The notes below the pieces were generated by a model that saw only the letters and a program-made list of their open reading frames with translations, was not told the DNA's origin and did not search any database. From Adiantum capillus-veneris (lineage: Eukaryota > Streptophyta > Polypodiopsida > Polypodiales > Pteridaceae): a stretch of DNA of 64,000 bases. Position 1 is the first letter of the stretch, and each line of letters opens with the position of its first letter. Location of the stretch: NCBI GenBank assembly GCA_014529385.2, contig CM043951.1, forward strand, positions 111,247,469-111,311,468, given 5' to 3'. Shown piece by piece: positions 1 to 11,045 of the stretch. The position numbers and the translations under genes were made by a program.

Positions 1-1
1 A

Positions 2-1690
2 CAAAGTCTTGATGAGGAATTTGGAATTCCGGCCGTCAGGACACCTGGTGTAAGGAAAGTACAAGAAGATGCCAGAGGGCAAAGGAGTGACCCAGGACCG
101 TGCAGATCTAACAGAGTCAGAAATCAAGTTCAGAAATTGACTTATGATGGGTATCTAGTGCATCAGCAAGCCTACATGGCTAAGGTGATACAAGATGTGG
201 AGCCCACATGTTTTGAGGATGCAGTTGGAAATGTGCATTGGGATGATGCAATGAATGAAGAGATGGCTGCATTGGAAGCAAACGACACATGGGAGTTGGT
301 GCCATTGCCAAGTGGCAAGAAAGCTATTGGCTGTAAATGGGTGTATAAAACCAAGCATAAGGCTGATGGTAACATTGAGTGTCACAAGGCAAGGCTGGTC
401 GCAAAGGGTTATGCACAGACGTATGGCATAGACTATGAGGAGACCTTTGCTCCAGTGGCAAAGATGAAGACTGTGAGAGATGTCATAGCAGTGGATGCAT
501 CTAGAGGATGGATTATGCATCAAATGGATGTAAAGAATTCCTTCTTGAATGGTGAGTTGCAAGAGGAAGTGTATATGGATCAGCCACCTGGTTATGTCGA
601 TCCAGGTTACCCAGATTATGTATGCAGACTTCTCAAAGCTTTGTATGGTTTGAAGCAGGGCTCTAGAGCATGGTATGACAGGATTGCCAAGTATCTTGTT
701 AGTATTGGGTTTAGGAGAGCTCATGCTGATCATTCACTCTATGTACGTGAGAGTGATGTGGGGATTGTGGTCATTACCATATATGTAGATGACCTTATTA
801 TTGTGGGTGACAATGCTATGGAAATTGACCATGTGAAGGGTCTTCTCAAACAGGAGTTTGAAATGAAAGATTTGGGCGAGTTGCGCTACTTTCTTGGCAT
901 TGAGGTGATTAGGACTCCATAGGGTGTATGGCTTTCACAGAGACAATATGCTTTGGACATGTTGTCAAAGTATGGTATGGCTGATTGTAAGCCAATTTCT
1001 ATTCCCTTGGATGTGAATGCAAAGCTGAGTGCAGAGAAGGGTGATGTTGTTGAGGATGTCAAGATGTACAGGAAGATTGTGGGTAGTCTAATCTACTTGA
1101 CTATCACGAGGCCAGACTTGAGCTACAAAGTAGGCTTGGAGAGTCAGTTCATGCAGCTTTCGAGGAAGACACATTTGGATGGAGTACCACGCACACTTCG
1201 GTATGTGCAAGGGACTCTTGACTACGCATTGTTCTATGCAGCAGATGTGCCATTAGCATTGTATGGGTATACAGATGCAGATTGGGCAGGTAGCATTGTT
1301 GATAGGAGATCTACGAGTGGCTTCATGTTCTCTTTTGGGAGTGTTGTTGTTACTTGGAGCAGCAAAAAGCAGCCTACGGTTGCTTTATCGAGCATAGAGG
1401 CCGAGTACAGAGGTGCAGCAGTTGCAGCGTGCGAGGTAGCTTGACTACGCACATTACTTGAGGACTTGGGAGTGCAGGTGGACCAACATATTGTCATCCA
1501 TTGTGACAACCTGAGCAGCATGTAGTTGGCTAGGAGCCCAGTGTTCCATGCCAGGACCAAGCACATAGAGGTCCATTACCACTATGTTTGAGAGCGAGTG
1601 TTGGCGGGCGACATCAACTTGGTCTACGTCAGCACAGAGGAGCAGATAGCGGATATCTTTACCAAGGCCCTCGGAGCTGAGAAGCTTTGA
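2..1690 (+). pseudogene. Copia 1 pol remnant: reverse transcriptase and RNase H
   Basis: The frame is open from base 2 to a TAG at 920-922 and then continues in the same frame class with further stops. Visible Ty1/copia RT landmarks are WELVPLPSGKKAIGCKWVYK (291-350), the catalytic MDVKNSFLNG near 525-555 and the YVDDL box near 785. RNase H shows DADWAGS near 1276 and SSIEAEYR near 1390. Later motifs include ARTKHIEVHYHYV and EQIADIFTKALG (to about 1680). The five stops (920, 1442, near 1524, near 1588, near 1688) all fit one transition in a conserved Gln, Trp or Arg codon. It once copied element RNA into DNA in virus-like particles; it is now non-functional. Confidence 0.93.
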
Positions 1691-1740
1691 CGTTTCTGGA
1701 CTATGCTTGGACTCTGCGACATGCAGAGCTCGAGGGGGAG

Positions 1741-2061
1741 TGTTGAGATGTCGAGCTCTACGTCTTGAGCTGGCATCCACAATGGGTCTTGGCCGCTTAC
1801 GGCATTTACTCAGTGGCGTGTTAGGTGACCGACACGGAGGATCTATGCCAGTGATTCTACAGCTGTACTACACTTATAGTGCCAGCCTAGTACGCTTCTG
1901 GCGAGTTCACACTTAGTGACCGCATGTACATATGTGCTACTTTTCAGTTTTAGCACTTAGTCATTTTGTACTCTCTTTTCTGTGCGAAGAAGAAGAAGCT
2001 TTCCATCTCTGTGTGCTTTGTGCTTTTCTTGTGTAGCTCTCTTGCATCCTCTTTCTTTACA
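1741..2061 (+). repeat. 3' LTR of copia 1
   Basis: This is a 321-bp terminal repeat bounded by TG and CA, directly after a purine tract. The right boundary is firm, because the sequence resumes the gypsy A LTR at 2062. The partner LTR is outside the window, so identity and age cannot be judged. Confidence 0.85.
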
Positions 2062-3236
2062 ATGTATATATGTGTACATAGCCGTCCAAATTTTGGAAGT
2101 GGCCTTGTAAAAATTCATGTACAAAGGTGTGATTTTTCCAAGCTTGAATGCTGATGTTTTGGGTTGTTTGAGACTCCAAAATATGGTTTTTAACAAGTGT
2201 TTTTAGTCGTTCTTTATAGCTTGTGAATCGGACTTGTACATCATGAGTTATGAGCATTCGAAGCGGGCGGTGTCAACTTAGAAGGTGATTGCGGGTGCCT
2301 GCAAGAAGGAAAACTAGGACAACTTGGGGGTCTAAGATTAGAAATGATGAAGTTTTATATTTATGGAGATAGCCGAGGTGATGGGCTTCGAGCCCTATGT
2401 TACGGTGTGTCATTCGGTGATCGGAGCAGCAGGGTATGCCTCTGGGAAAATTGTCTGAGAAGTCCTCTCATGCTTTGAAAAAAGCTGGGAATTTTTGGGG
2501 AAGTTGGGAAGCTTGGGGAGAGCTGCCAAGTGGCAATGGAGTAATCCCACAATGGGGGGGCTGAAAGTGGAAATTGGAGGGTATAAGGGGGGGAGTGGGT
2601 ACCCCCCTTAGGTTGTATCAAAGGAGCAAATGGAGCTCACTTGCCTAGCCCATGAGGGCTCATGGACTTTGGGGGAGGAAAGGGTGCCCATTTTGAGTTC
2701 CCATTCCCTGGACAAGCACCTGGCCATTTTTTGGTCCCTGGACCCTTGCCCCCATTCCATTCCTTGGTCAAATGGTCATCGACAACTCATTTTTCACCCA
2801 AAAAAGGCCAAATTGGACCAATTAAAAGGTGCCCAAGGAGAGAACCATGTCGGCTAAGAGAAGAGAAAAAATAATTTGGGATAAGAGCCAAAAAAATCCC
2901 TTTTTTAATAGCTGCAATTCCTTGCACACTTTTTTTATTAACAGAGACTAGCTTTTTTGGAGCGTCTCTTGAGAGATATCCCAACTTCCAAAGCTTGTAA
3001 CTCTCTCGTTTGTTGTCGGAATCAAGCATGTGGATACTCTACCGAGGTCTACACAACACGAGCTTCATCTTTATGGTCTTGGTTTTCAGAAATTTTAATC
3101 ATGGTTTGGGTTAGGGATGTTTCTTGCCCGACTTTATAGGTGTTTGACGTAGGTGTTTTCCGCAGCTTTATAGTGTTTCCTTCTGATGGTGTGGTGTGTG
3201 CAAGGCTATAGAGGTTCCTTTTACTTCTTTTTTGCA
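2062..3236 (+). repeat. 5' LTR of gypsy A (outer end cut by copia 1)
   Basis: This stretch matches 31492-32112, 45278-45508 and 50657-50972 once copia 2 and copia 3 are set aside. Shared landmarks include AATCGGACTTGTACATCATG (2226 and about 31658), the ACCAATTAAA segment (2818 and 45415) and TGTTGTCGGAATCAAGCAT (3013 and 50753). The end at TTTGCA is inferred by comparison with the 3' copy. About 185 bp at the left end are not in the window. No gene is present. Confidence 0.82.
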
Positions 3237-3250
3237 CACGAAATTTTTTT

Positions 3251-3268
3251 TGGTGCCCTCATTAAGGA
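3251..3268 (+). other. Primer binding site of gypsy A
   Basis: TGGTGCCCTCATTAAGGA follows the 5' LTR after a T-rich spacer. It starts with TGG, as expected for pairing with a tRNA 3' CCA, and resembles the TGGTGCCCCCACTGAG sites of element B and gypsy C. The ~14-base spacer is longer than usual, so either the LTR end or the spacer has changed. Confidence 0.55.
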
Positions 3269-3499
3269 GCAAGTGCTCCTATGCTCCAATTCCTATGAAA
3301 TATGTCTATTCTATAGGCAGTGAACGTAAAAAGGATGTGGGTCCTTATGGACAACCGCCTATGTATGTGAAAATTATGCACAACACTTGAGACATTTGTA
3401 TAATTGGATTGCAGCCTTTGGAGGGTCGTGAGGTTTTCTGAAGCCAAGCACTAGGGACTGGGTTACCCAATGTGAGGTGGATTAGGTACTGGAGCAATC

Positions 3500-5716
3500 C
3501 ATCGACATCCCTTGAGTTTTCGACATCACATGTAAGTGTTTTTGTGGCAATCAAACATGGAAGACGAGTTCCCCCAGTTTCATGGATTGCCCAATGAAAA
3601 TGCACAGATGTTTATTGAAAATTTGGAAGTCAATTTCTTGCTGTGCAATATACTAGACCAAGCTATATTGTTGCAACTATTGCAATATAGTTTACAAGAT
3701 GAGGCAAAAGTTTGGTTACACAATTTTGAGGAGTTAATGCAGGCACCAAATCCAGGGGTGGTTTGGGAATACAATCATATGAAGCAAGTACCTGATGAAG
3801 TTTGTCATAAAATTTTGGGGTACACTTAGAGGGCTAATCAAAGTGTTGACGATTTTGTCATGCAGTTCACCTGTTTATGGGATAAATGGGCCCGTGCTTT
3901 AGAAAACGAGATCTCTCCATCCATTTTAAAGAAGCTAGGACCATTTTGTGGAAAACCTAAAAGAAAGATTGACGTTCAAAGTTGAGCTAAAAGGGCCCAC
4001 CACCTTCGAGGAGGCAGTCCCCATTTCCAAAGAGAAAGAATGTAAAGCTCAAAGACTTAGTGAATATGGGAAAGCGGTCTATGAGCAAAATAATGGTAGC
4101 CAAAAGAAGGAGAATCATGCAGAATCTGGAGGTCAACCTGTTCAAAGGGCTGCTAATACTGAAAAGTTTGAACGAGACATGCATGACATGATGACCATGA
4201 TGCAGGAATTAGGACTTAGTGTTCTTGGTGGTGGAGGTGATCGTGGTCGTGGATGTGGTAGAGAGATGGATCAGGCATGTGAAGCTCATCCTAATGCTAA
4301 TGCGGGTCGCGGACAAGGTGGTTTTGAGATGCAGAGGAGGTTCATTCCTACTTATTATAATTGTGGTGAGCTTGGCCACATCAGCACTTATTGTCCAAAG
4401 CCAACAAGGATGGGAGGAGATACGTTTCCACTTCATCAGTAGATTCCTAACATAGCTAATGATTATGCATTGGATATATGAGGAGATCAAGGTACTGGAT
4501 AGGAAAGTCAAGCCTCAACCTTGGGTGATTATGTGGGTATTAAGCGGGTGGAAAAGAAAGACGCAGATGTGTTTCCAGTAGGCAAAAGAGAGTGGGAAGG
4601 CTATGCAGCACCAGGGCCTAGCAGAAAGAAAGGGAAGGAGAAGGAGGGTGAAGATGCAAAAGCCAAGAGAAAGAGAAAGCCTCAAAGACGATTTGAAGTG
4701 GTAGATTTTCCTTTGGGAGAAGGACAAACACCTTACAGTTTAAAGGAAGACCTGATTGGAAGGAAAGTAGATTGTACTTTTGGACAATTGATGAATATGG
4801 TGCCCAAATTTAAAAGGCAATGGAAGTCATTAGTGAATCCAAAAAAAGAGCCAAAGCATAGACAAGTCAAAGTGTTGTCTGTGGGAGAGTTACCTGACAT
4901 ATGTCCTTTGGTGAACGCTTGGCGCAAAGGTGTGGGCATGGGAGAAGCCTACATTGATGGAGGTGCTCAAGTCTGTGTGATCACACAGTCATGTGTCGAG
5001 AGACTGTGTCTCATTACATGCGGAAGCTCTGGTTTTTGGATTTGACTAGCAAACCATGCCAAACTGAAACGTTTGGGAATGATCAAGAATTTGGAAGTCG
5101 AAGTTTTTAACGTGAGGGTTATAGTGAACTTTCGTGTTATGCTAGCTAGTATGGGAGCTTTTCCTCTCATTTTGGGACAAATTTGGTTGACTCGTTGAGA
5201 GCTGTTGGTGCCGTGCAAGACAGGTGCAAGGACACAATCGGTGTGCATGACAAGAAGGGTGAAAAGAGACTATTTGATATGACTACCAAACAACATATGC
5301 CACTTGAAGATGTGAGTGAGAATGATGAGTGCGAAACTACCAGCAATCATGATAGTTATGAAGACTCAGAAAGTTGCACTACTTCGAGTTCCAGTGATGA
5401 GGGTGAAGTGTCAATCTTGTTGTTGGATGAGGAGCAGAGAGAAGTTAGTGAGGTGCTACAATTGTCAGGGAATATAAATGCTTCAAGCTGTTTAGAGCAA
5501 CTAACAGAGTTGATGCAGCCAAAACAGGAATTGCCAGTGAAGATAGAGGTAATTCAGAATATGTTGAGTACCAATTTGACACAAGGAGAAAGAAGAGAGT
5601 ACTTAGCAATGTTGGATAGGTCTCCAAACCTTTTCATTACCTAATATTAGGAAATAAGGGGTTTTGTTGAGGATCCTGTGAAGATCGAGCTAGTTGAAGG
5701 GGCAAAGCCAATACGG
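3500..5716 (+). pseudogene. Gypsy A gag-protease remnant
   Basis: This is a retrotransposon Gag and aspartic protease region in several frames. The capsid-like part begins near 3550 with FPQFHGLPNENAQMFIENLE. A CCHC zinc knuckle, YYNCGELGHISTYC, lies near 4354-4395. A basic linker follows, then the protease motif YIDGGAQVCVIT near 4950-4985, with DGGA in place of the usual DSGA. An acidic linker (about 5310-5420) leads towards the RT, and the frame stops at AKPIR at 5716, where element B begins. Frames change between 3829 and 3948 and between 5045 and 5183. RT resumes at 28401. Gag would form the particle and protease would mature it; this copy cannot. Confidence 0.85.
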
Positions 5717-7456
5717 TGGTGCAGCCAAAGTTGGCCAAAGCTAAGAGATGGTATATGCCAGGAAAAGGGTGCAGTCGAGTGCACTGTAGAAGGCAAGGGA
5801 AGGTGCCAAGGCCCTAGGCAGCCCAAGGACAGCGGAGGTGTATGCTTGAAGCGTTTTTTTAGGCCAAATGTGTGCTGCAAAGAGATAAGCAAGTTGGTGG
5901 CCTTCTATGCCCGACATGCGGATTTTGTGCCTTGGAATGTGTTCTTCAGTGTGCTTTCCAAGCCGGTCCAGATGGCTTGTCAAACGGAGCCCCGGTGCTC
6001 AAGACATTGCAGTTTAAAGTTGGAGTGTGTAGCAGATCCCCGACGGACATGGCAGCTGGGGATAGGTGGCCCGGGCTGATGTCAGTGCATAGATGTGTAG
6101 AGCTCAAATTATGGAGCATGCCTGTCTTTGTGAATTGCAAATCGGAGCTCTGGTTAGCAAGATATGGTCAGTTGAAGATTTTTCGGGGGCCGGGTCTGTG
6201 CTCATTGGACCGCATTGGAGGATGTGTCAATTGGAAGTTTTTTGGCCTCGCCAAGGTTCTCAATGCTAGTGCGCATCATGTGGAGCTAGCAGGAATCAAT
6301 GGTTTGTCAAATGGACACTTGGTCAGCAGGATACGACGAAATTAAATTGGGGGCATTTGGCGATTGGGTACACGCAGATGATATTCTCAATTTCGATGGC
6401 CTTGAGTAGTGAGCTCACGCAAGTCCAAAGATGACAAGATTTGCGTAGCTTGGAGCCAACTCAGTGGAGATCTGGCACGGTTTTGCGGCTCGGCCATCGG
6501 ACACGGGAGCAGTAAGAAGGGGCCAATGGGAGTGTGCTACCAAAGTGGGAAAAAAAAGAAGACATTTTCTTATAAAGTAGGGACCCTTGAGGGTGCATTG
6601 GAACGAGGAGCCGCCAGGTGGCCTGGCGAATGCGCCCACATACAGTGGTGGAGCAGCGGATTGCGGGGTATAAGAGCTAGAGCGCGCAATACCTTGGGCA
6701 TGTATGAAGCGAGGAGGAGCTTGGAGCTCCGTGGCTATGGCGATGGCGCCGTGGGCGCTGCTGAGGGCGGAAGCATGGCGGTTTTGGCTAGAGGCAGGGC
6801 GGCACAGGTGGCGTGCCAGTTGTGGAGACGGCCTCGGCGTCCATGGCTTGGTGATGATGTGGAACTACCTGGGAGGGTCCCGATCCCGTAGCCGATAATT
6901 TGAAGGCCCCCACATTGGAAAGCCAAGGGGGCTTTTTTTGACCTAGTTTTTGTGCTGTTTTGAAGCCTGCAAAGTGGAGCTTTTGGACATAGGAGTGTGC
7001 CTATCAAAGCCGTGTGCATTTTTCTTGTGTAAGTGGACATGGTAATGGCAGTGTGAGTTTGTAAAGGTGTTTTGTCAAGTGCAATTGAGTCGTTGTTGCC
7101 TTGCCTTGCTGTAGTTTCCCCTTCCCCCCTTCTCTTTCTCTTGCTTTTATGGTTCTCTTCGGTGCCGGCTGTGTGGAAGTGTGTGCCCCCCCGGACCCAT
7201 GATGATTTAAGTGAGTGAGTGAGATTGATCAGTTGTTCGCGTGTATAAGGGTGGAGACAGGCAGTGGCAACAGGTGTGCGTCGTGTGGTGGTTTTGTAGA
7301 GTGTGTGAGCAGTGGCAATCGAGCAGGCGGTGGTCTACTAGTGTGAGTTGTGTGTTTGAAGGTGTTTTCCAAGAGGATAGGGGTGCTCTGAATACCCTGA
7401 GCTATAGAGAGGCCCTTGTGTTTGTGCTGGGTGTGTTCCCCCATTCCCCCTCTCCA
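5717..7456 (+). repeat. 5' LTR of element B
   Basis: This 1740-bp LTR starts TGGTGCAGCC and ends CTCTCCA. It aligns with 9541-10765, then 20390-20431, then 27914-28396. A plausible promoter TATA (GGGTATAAGAGC, near 6667) precedes a G-rich leader. An open frame at 6409-6891 has a counterpart in the other LTR at 10231-10725, but I see no known domain and treat it as chance. About 0.5 kb present in the 3' LTR is missing here. Confidence 0.83.
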
Positions 7457-7461
7457 TCTTT

Positions 7462-7479
7462 TGGTGCCCCCACTGAGAA
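7462..7479 (+). other. Primer binding site of element B
   Basis: TGGTGCCCCCACTGAGAA lies five bases after the 5' LTR. It is the same as the gypsy C site through CACTGAG, which suggests that both use the same tRNA primer. Confidence 0.7.
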
Positions 7480-7552
7480 GTATGCTGATGCTCCTAGTTG
7501 AAGTCGAAGCGGTGATTTTGGTGATACCAAAGGTGCGGCCTTTGAAGAGCAG

Positions 7553-8164
7553 GTGCTGCTAGTGATGGCTTGGGTGGGATTTCCCATTTTCACTGGGGTT
7601 GAAGATGCGAAAACTTGGCTTCAAGACTACGGATTGTTCGTGTTAGAAAGCGGGTTATTGAGAGAAGAGGGTGCGGTACGGGTGTTCCCTCTCCTGGTTC
7701 GTGGTAAAGAAAAGCTATGGTTCAATAGCCTTGGTGAAGAAGAAAAAGTAGGTTGCGAAGCCTTGGAGGTAGCGTTTCGAAGGAGATTTGTATCGGATGT
7801 GCACCTAGATGAAGTAAAGCGGAAACTAGACAGTTTGAAGCAAAGCTTGGAGGTGGATTTTCAAGCATTCGAGTGGGAGTTTGAAGCCCTTTGGGGGAAG
7901 TTAATCAAGGTAACTGCTGTAGAAAATGGCAGTTTTTTGAAATTGTGCAAATTCATGGATTTCGTGCATGAGGAAGTGCGAGATAAAGTGGAGGTAGATG
8001 GTCCAATGTCGTATGAGGAGGTGGTAGCTCTAGCGAGAGGGCAAACCAATAAGATTTTGAAGAAGTGCGAGGCTAGGCGGTGTTTGCAAGGTGTAGTGAT
8101 TCCAAAGCAATGTGATGCGGTGGTAGCGGAGCCGCAGGTGGTACAAAGTGAAATGCACGTGTGA
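7553..8164 (+). CDS. Element B Gag-like protein (capsid region only)
   Basis: This 203-residue frame reads like a retrotransposon Gag capsid domain. Typical features are FTGVEDAKTWLQDY near the start, a central FNSLGEEEKVGCEALEVAFRR block and a C-terminal FMDFVHEEVRDKVEVDGP block with MSYEEVVALARG. The latter pair resembles the gag of gypsy C and gypsy D. The real start may be the internal Met at 7565. No CCHC knuckle follows and the frame ends at 8164. This is the only well-preserved frame in element B, consistent with a cis-supplied Gag and trans-supplied Pol (inference). Confidence 0.68.
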   Translation: MLLVMAWVGFPIFTGVEDAKTWLQDYGLFVLESGLLREEGAVRVFPLLVRGKEKLWFNSLGEEEKVGCEALEVAFRRRFVSDVHLDEVKRKLDSLKQSLEVDFQAFEWEFEALWGKLIKVTAVENGSFLKLCKFMDFVHEEVRDKVEVDGPMSYEEVVALARGQTNKILKKCEARRCLQGVVIPKQCDAVVAEPQVVQSEMHV

Positions 8165-8402
8165 GAAGAACCGAGGGTTCTTTGGCTACAAAGAGACAGA
8201 ATGGTTCCTATGCCAAAGATGCCGGCTAGAGTAGTTCAATTGTGGAAGAAGTGCAGGTGGTTCTAGAGTGGGAAAAGAATGTTTTGCCAAGTTTGAGTGA
8301 AGCTATTGAAGCTCCATTGAAGTGCGGTAAAGAGCAAGGAGTGCGGTTTGCAGACGAGGTTGAATCCGTGAAGCTAGAGGAGATCCCGAGCCTGAAACCG
8401 AA

Positions 8403-9059
8403 GTGGAGACTGTGTCGAGTGATAGCAACTCTATGGACGCAGATATGAGTTGGGAGACGGAATCATCCCAATCCAGGTATGATGAGTTTGACCTCTTGCA
8501 TGTGAGTAGAGAGGCAGTGAATATGTGCGAAGAGCATCATGAAGTGCAAGCCGAAGTGCTTGGTGGAGACCAAGTGGAACAGTTTAGACCTACAGGTGAT
8601 GATGTGCAGGTAAAGCTCGTGTGTGGTGCCATGCTAATGGCCATGTTGGTGAAGGTAGCAGTGGAATATGCCATAGTGGTGCAACAGGTGAAATTTTTTG
8701 TCAAAAGGGTTTGAGCAGTCATACCTATGGAAGAGGAGAAGGAGGATGTAATAGAGAACGAGTTTCTCTCTTCCTTGGCAGAGATTGAGGATGCAGTGGT
8801 TGAAGAGCAGGTAATTGAAGCGGACAAGCAGGTGGTTCTTATTGACCTTGAAGGGCCAGTTGATGAGGAGGAGCTCGACGATACTAGAATTGAGTTCATG
8901 ACAGGTGAGAAGGGCAGAGAGGAGTCAAAGAAGGATGTGCTTCCTACGCAGTCAGTGCCCTCTATGACGAATGATGCGGGTTCCAAGGTGGTGTCCAAGA
9001 TTTGTAAGGAGGTCGGTGAGTGGTGGTTGAAGGGAATGCTAATCAAGGTAGCTATGTAG
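8403..9059 (+). pseudogene. Element B acidic ORF of unknown function
   Basis: One frame runs 8403-9059 with a single TGA at 8712-8714. It is rich in Glu, Asp and Val and opens with an acidic stretch (SDSNSMDADMSWETESSQS) that recalls the acidic linker between protease and RT in gypsy C and gypsy D. I see no catalytic motif, zinc knuckle or membrane segment. A short frame at 8242-8448 precedes it and may be part of the same decayed gene. It may be a leftover of a gag-pol linker after loss of pol; no function can be assigned. Confidence 0.4.
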
Positions 9060-9540
9060 TGTGCTGTTGATCAGATATAGGATCTGCTAGATGAGGATCT
9101 AGCTTTACATGGATGGGAGGGCGGGTCAGGTAGGTCACGAGTGTTGATTGAGTAGGATGGTGAGCACGAGGGTACTTTATTTGGTGTTCTTGGAGATGCT
9201 TGGTTGCGAGTGGGCAGTTTGCCAAGGAGTGCTTGGGGTGGTAGAGGTATGATATTGATAGTTTGGATATGCAATTGGATGTGTGCCTTGGTGTGGCACT
9301 ATGCAAGAGTATTGCAGGTGGATGGAAGAGACCAATGCAAGGTGTTTGACCCTGGTGGGTGACAAGTAAAGCAGGGGGTTGGGCAACCCACATGAGCAAA
9401 CACAGCGGGTAGCAGGTGCTAGTGGTGTACATATGTTAGATGGTTTTGTAGTGTACAGAGAGTTTTTTTTTGGTGTGTTTTTTTTAGTGCAATAAGGCCA
9501 TGTGTGGTTGAACATAAATGTTCAACGAGGGGGTGGAAAG
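9060..9540 (+). other. Non-coding 3' interior of element B with polypurine tract
   Basis: No coding signal is seen here. The stretch ends in the purine tract GAGGGGGTGGAAAG (9527-9540) next to the 3' LTR, where plus-strand DNA synthesis would be primed. Confidence 0.65.
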
Positions 9541-10779
9541 TGACGGTGCAGCCAAAGTTGGTCGAAGCTAAGAGATGGTATATGCCAGGCAAAGGGTGCA
9601 GTCGAGTGCAGTGTAGAAGGCTAGGGCAGCTGCCAAGGCCCTAGGCAGCCCAAGGATAGCACAGGTGTATGCTCGAAGTGGTTTTTTAGGCCAAAGGTGT
9701 GCTACAAAGAGCTAAGCAGGTTGGTGGCCTTCTGTGCCCAAGATGCAGATTTTGTGCCTTAGAATGTGTTCTTCAGTGTGCTTTCCAAGCCGGTCTAGAT
9801 GGCTCGTCAAACGGAGCCCCGGTGCTCAAGATATTGCAGTTTAAAGTTAGAGTGTGTAGCCCCGACGGACAGGGCAACTGGGGACAGGTGGCCCGGGTTG
9901 ATGTCAGTGCATACATGTGTAGAGCTCGAGTTATGGAGCATGCCAATCTTTTCGGATTGCAAATTGGAGCTCTGGTTAGCAAGATATGGTGAGTTGACGA
10001 TTTTTCGGGGGCCGGGTCTGTGCTCATTGGACCGCATTGGAGGATGTGTTAGTTAGCAGTTTTTTGGCCTCGCTAAGGTTATCGATGGTAGTGCGCATAA
10101 TGTGGAGCTAGCAAGAATCAACGAATTGTCAAATGGGCACTTGGTTAGCAAGATACGAAGAAATTAAATTGGGGGCATTTGGCGATTCAGTACACGTAGA
10201 TGATTTTCTCAGTTTCGATGGCCTTGAGTAGTGAGCTTACGCAAGTCCAAAGATGACAAGATTTGCGTAGCTTGGAGCCAACTCAGTGGAGATCCGGCAC
10301 GATTTTGCGGCTCGGCCATCGGACACAGGAGCAGTAAGAAGGGGCCAATGGGAGTGTGCTACCAAAGTGGGAAAAAAAAAAGAAGACATTTTCTTATAAA
10401 GTGGGGACCCTTGGGGGTGCATTACAACCAGGAGCCGCCACGTGGCCTGGCGAAAGCGCCCACATACAGTGGCAGAGCAGCGGATTGCGGGGTAAAAGAA
10501 CTGGAGCGCGCAATACCTTGGGCATGTATGAAGCGAGGAGGAGCTTGGAGATCCGTGGTTATGGCGATGGTGGCGATGCCCCCGTGGGCGTTGCTCAGGG
10601 CGGAAGCATGGCAGTTTTGGCTAGAGGCGGGGCGGCGCAGGTGGCACACCAGTTGTGGAGACGGCCTTGGCGTCCATGGGCTTGGTGATGACATGGCACT
10701 ACCCGGGAGGAGCCCGATCCCGTGACCGATAATTTGAAGGCCCCCACATTGGAAAGCCGAGGGGGAAGGGCATTAGCGA
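9541..10779 (+). repeat. 3' LTR of element B, first segment
   Basis: It starts TGACGGTGCAGCC and aligns with 5717 onward up to about 10765. The remaining bases belong to a ~0.5-kb stretch missing from the 5' LTR. It is cut at 10780 by gypsy C and continues at 19907. Confidence 0.84.
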
Positions 10780-11014
10780 TGATGAGAGCAAAGCGAACCC
10801 CGAACCCCCGACGGCCTCTAAAACACCAGGGACCGAATGGAGCGCCTCAAGCCTGTCATGCTAAAGCAAACAGGGGAACCACCTAGCTTCAGCGGCTAGG
10901 ACGCAAACAACACACCACCATAACAAAGTTTTCATCCAAGAGAGATGGATGCTTGGGAGTAATGATGAAGAGGAAAGGGAATGAGATTAAGTGTGTGTGT
11001 GTGTGTGTGTGTGT

Positions 11015-11045
<31 letters not shown>

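Larger units (their letters stand above)
1..2061 (+). mobile_element. Copia 1: Ty1/copia LTR retrotransposon, 3' part only
   Basis: The window opens inside the pol gene of a Ty1/copia element. Reverse transcriptase and RNase H are followed by the polypurine tract CGAGGGGGAG (1731-1740) and a 3' LTR from TGTTGAG at 1741 to CA at 2061. The next bases, ATGTA (2062-2066), are the likely TSD. The uninterrupted form of this target is seen at 31492-31496 in the other LTR of gypsy A, which fixes the boundary. The 5' LTR, gag and integrase lie left of the window. Several in-frame stops show the copy is dead. Confidence 0.93.

Noticed and set aside
6409-6891. 160-codon frame in the 5' LTR of element B, with a 164-codon relative at 10231-10725 in the 3' LTR
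   Set aside because: Both exist because the LTRs are copies. No recognisable domain and repeated frame changes between them.
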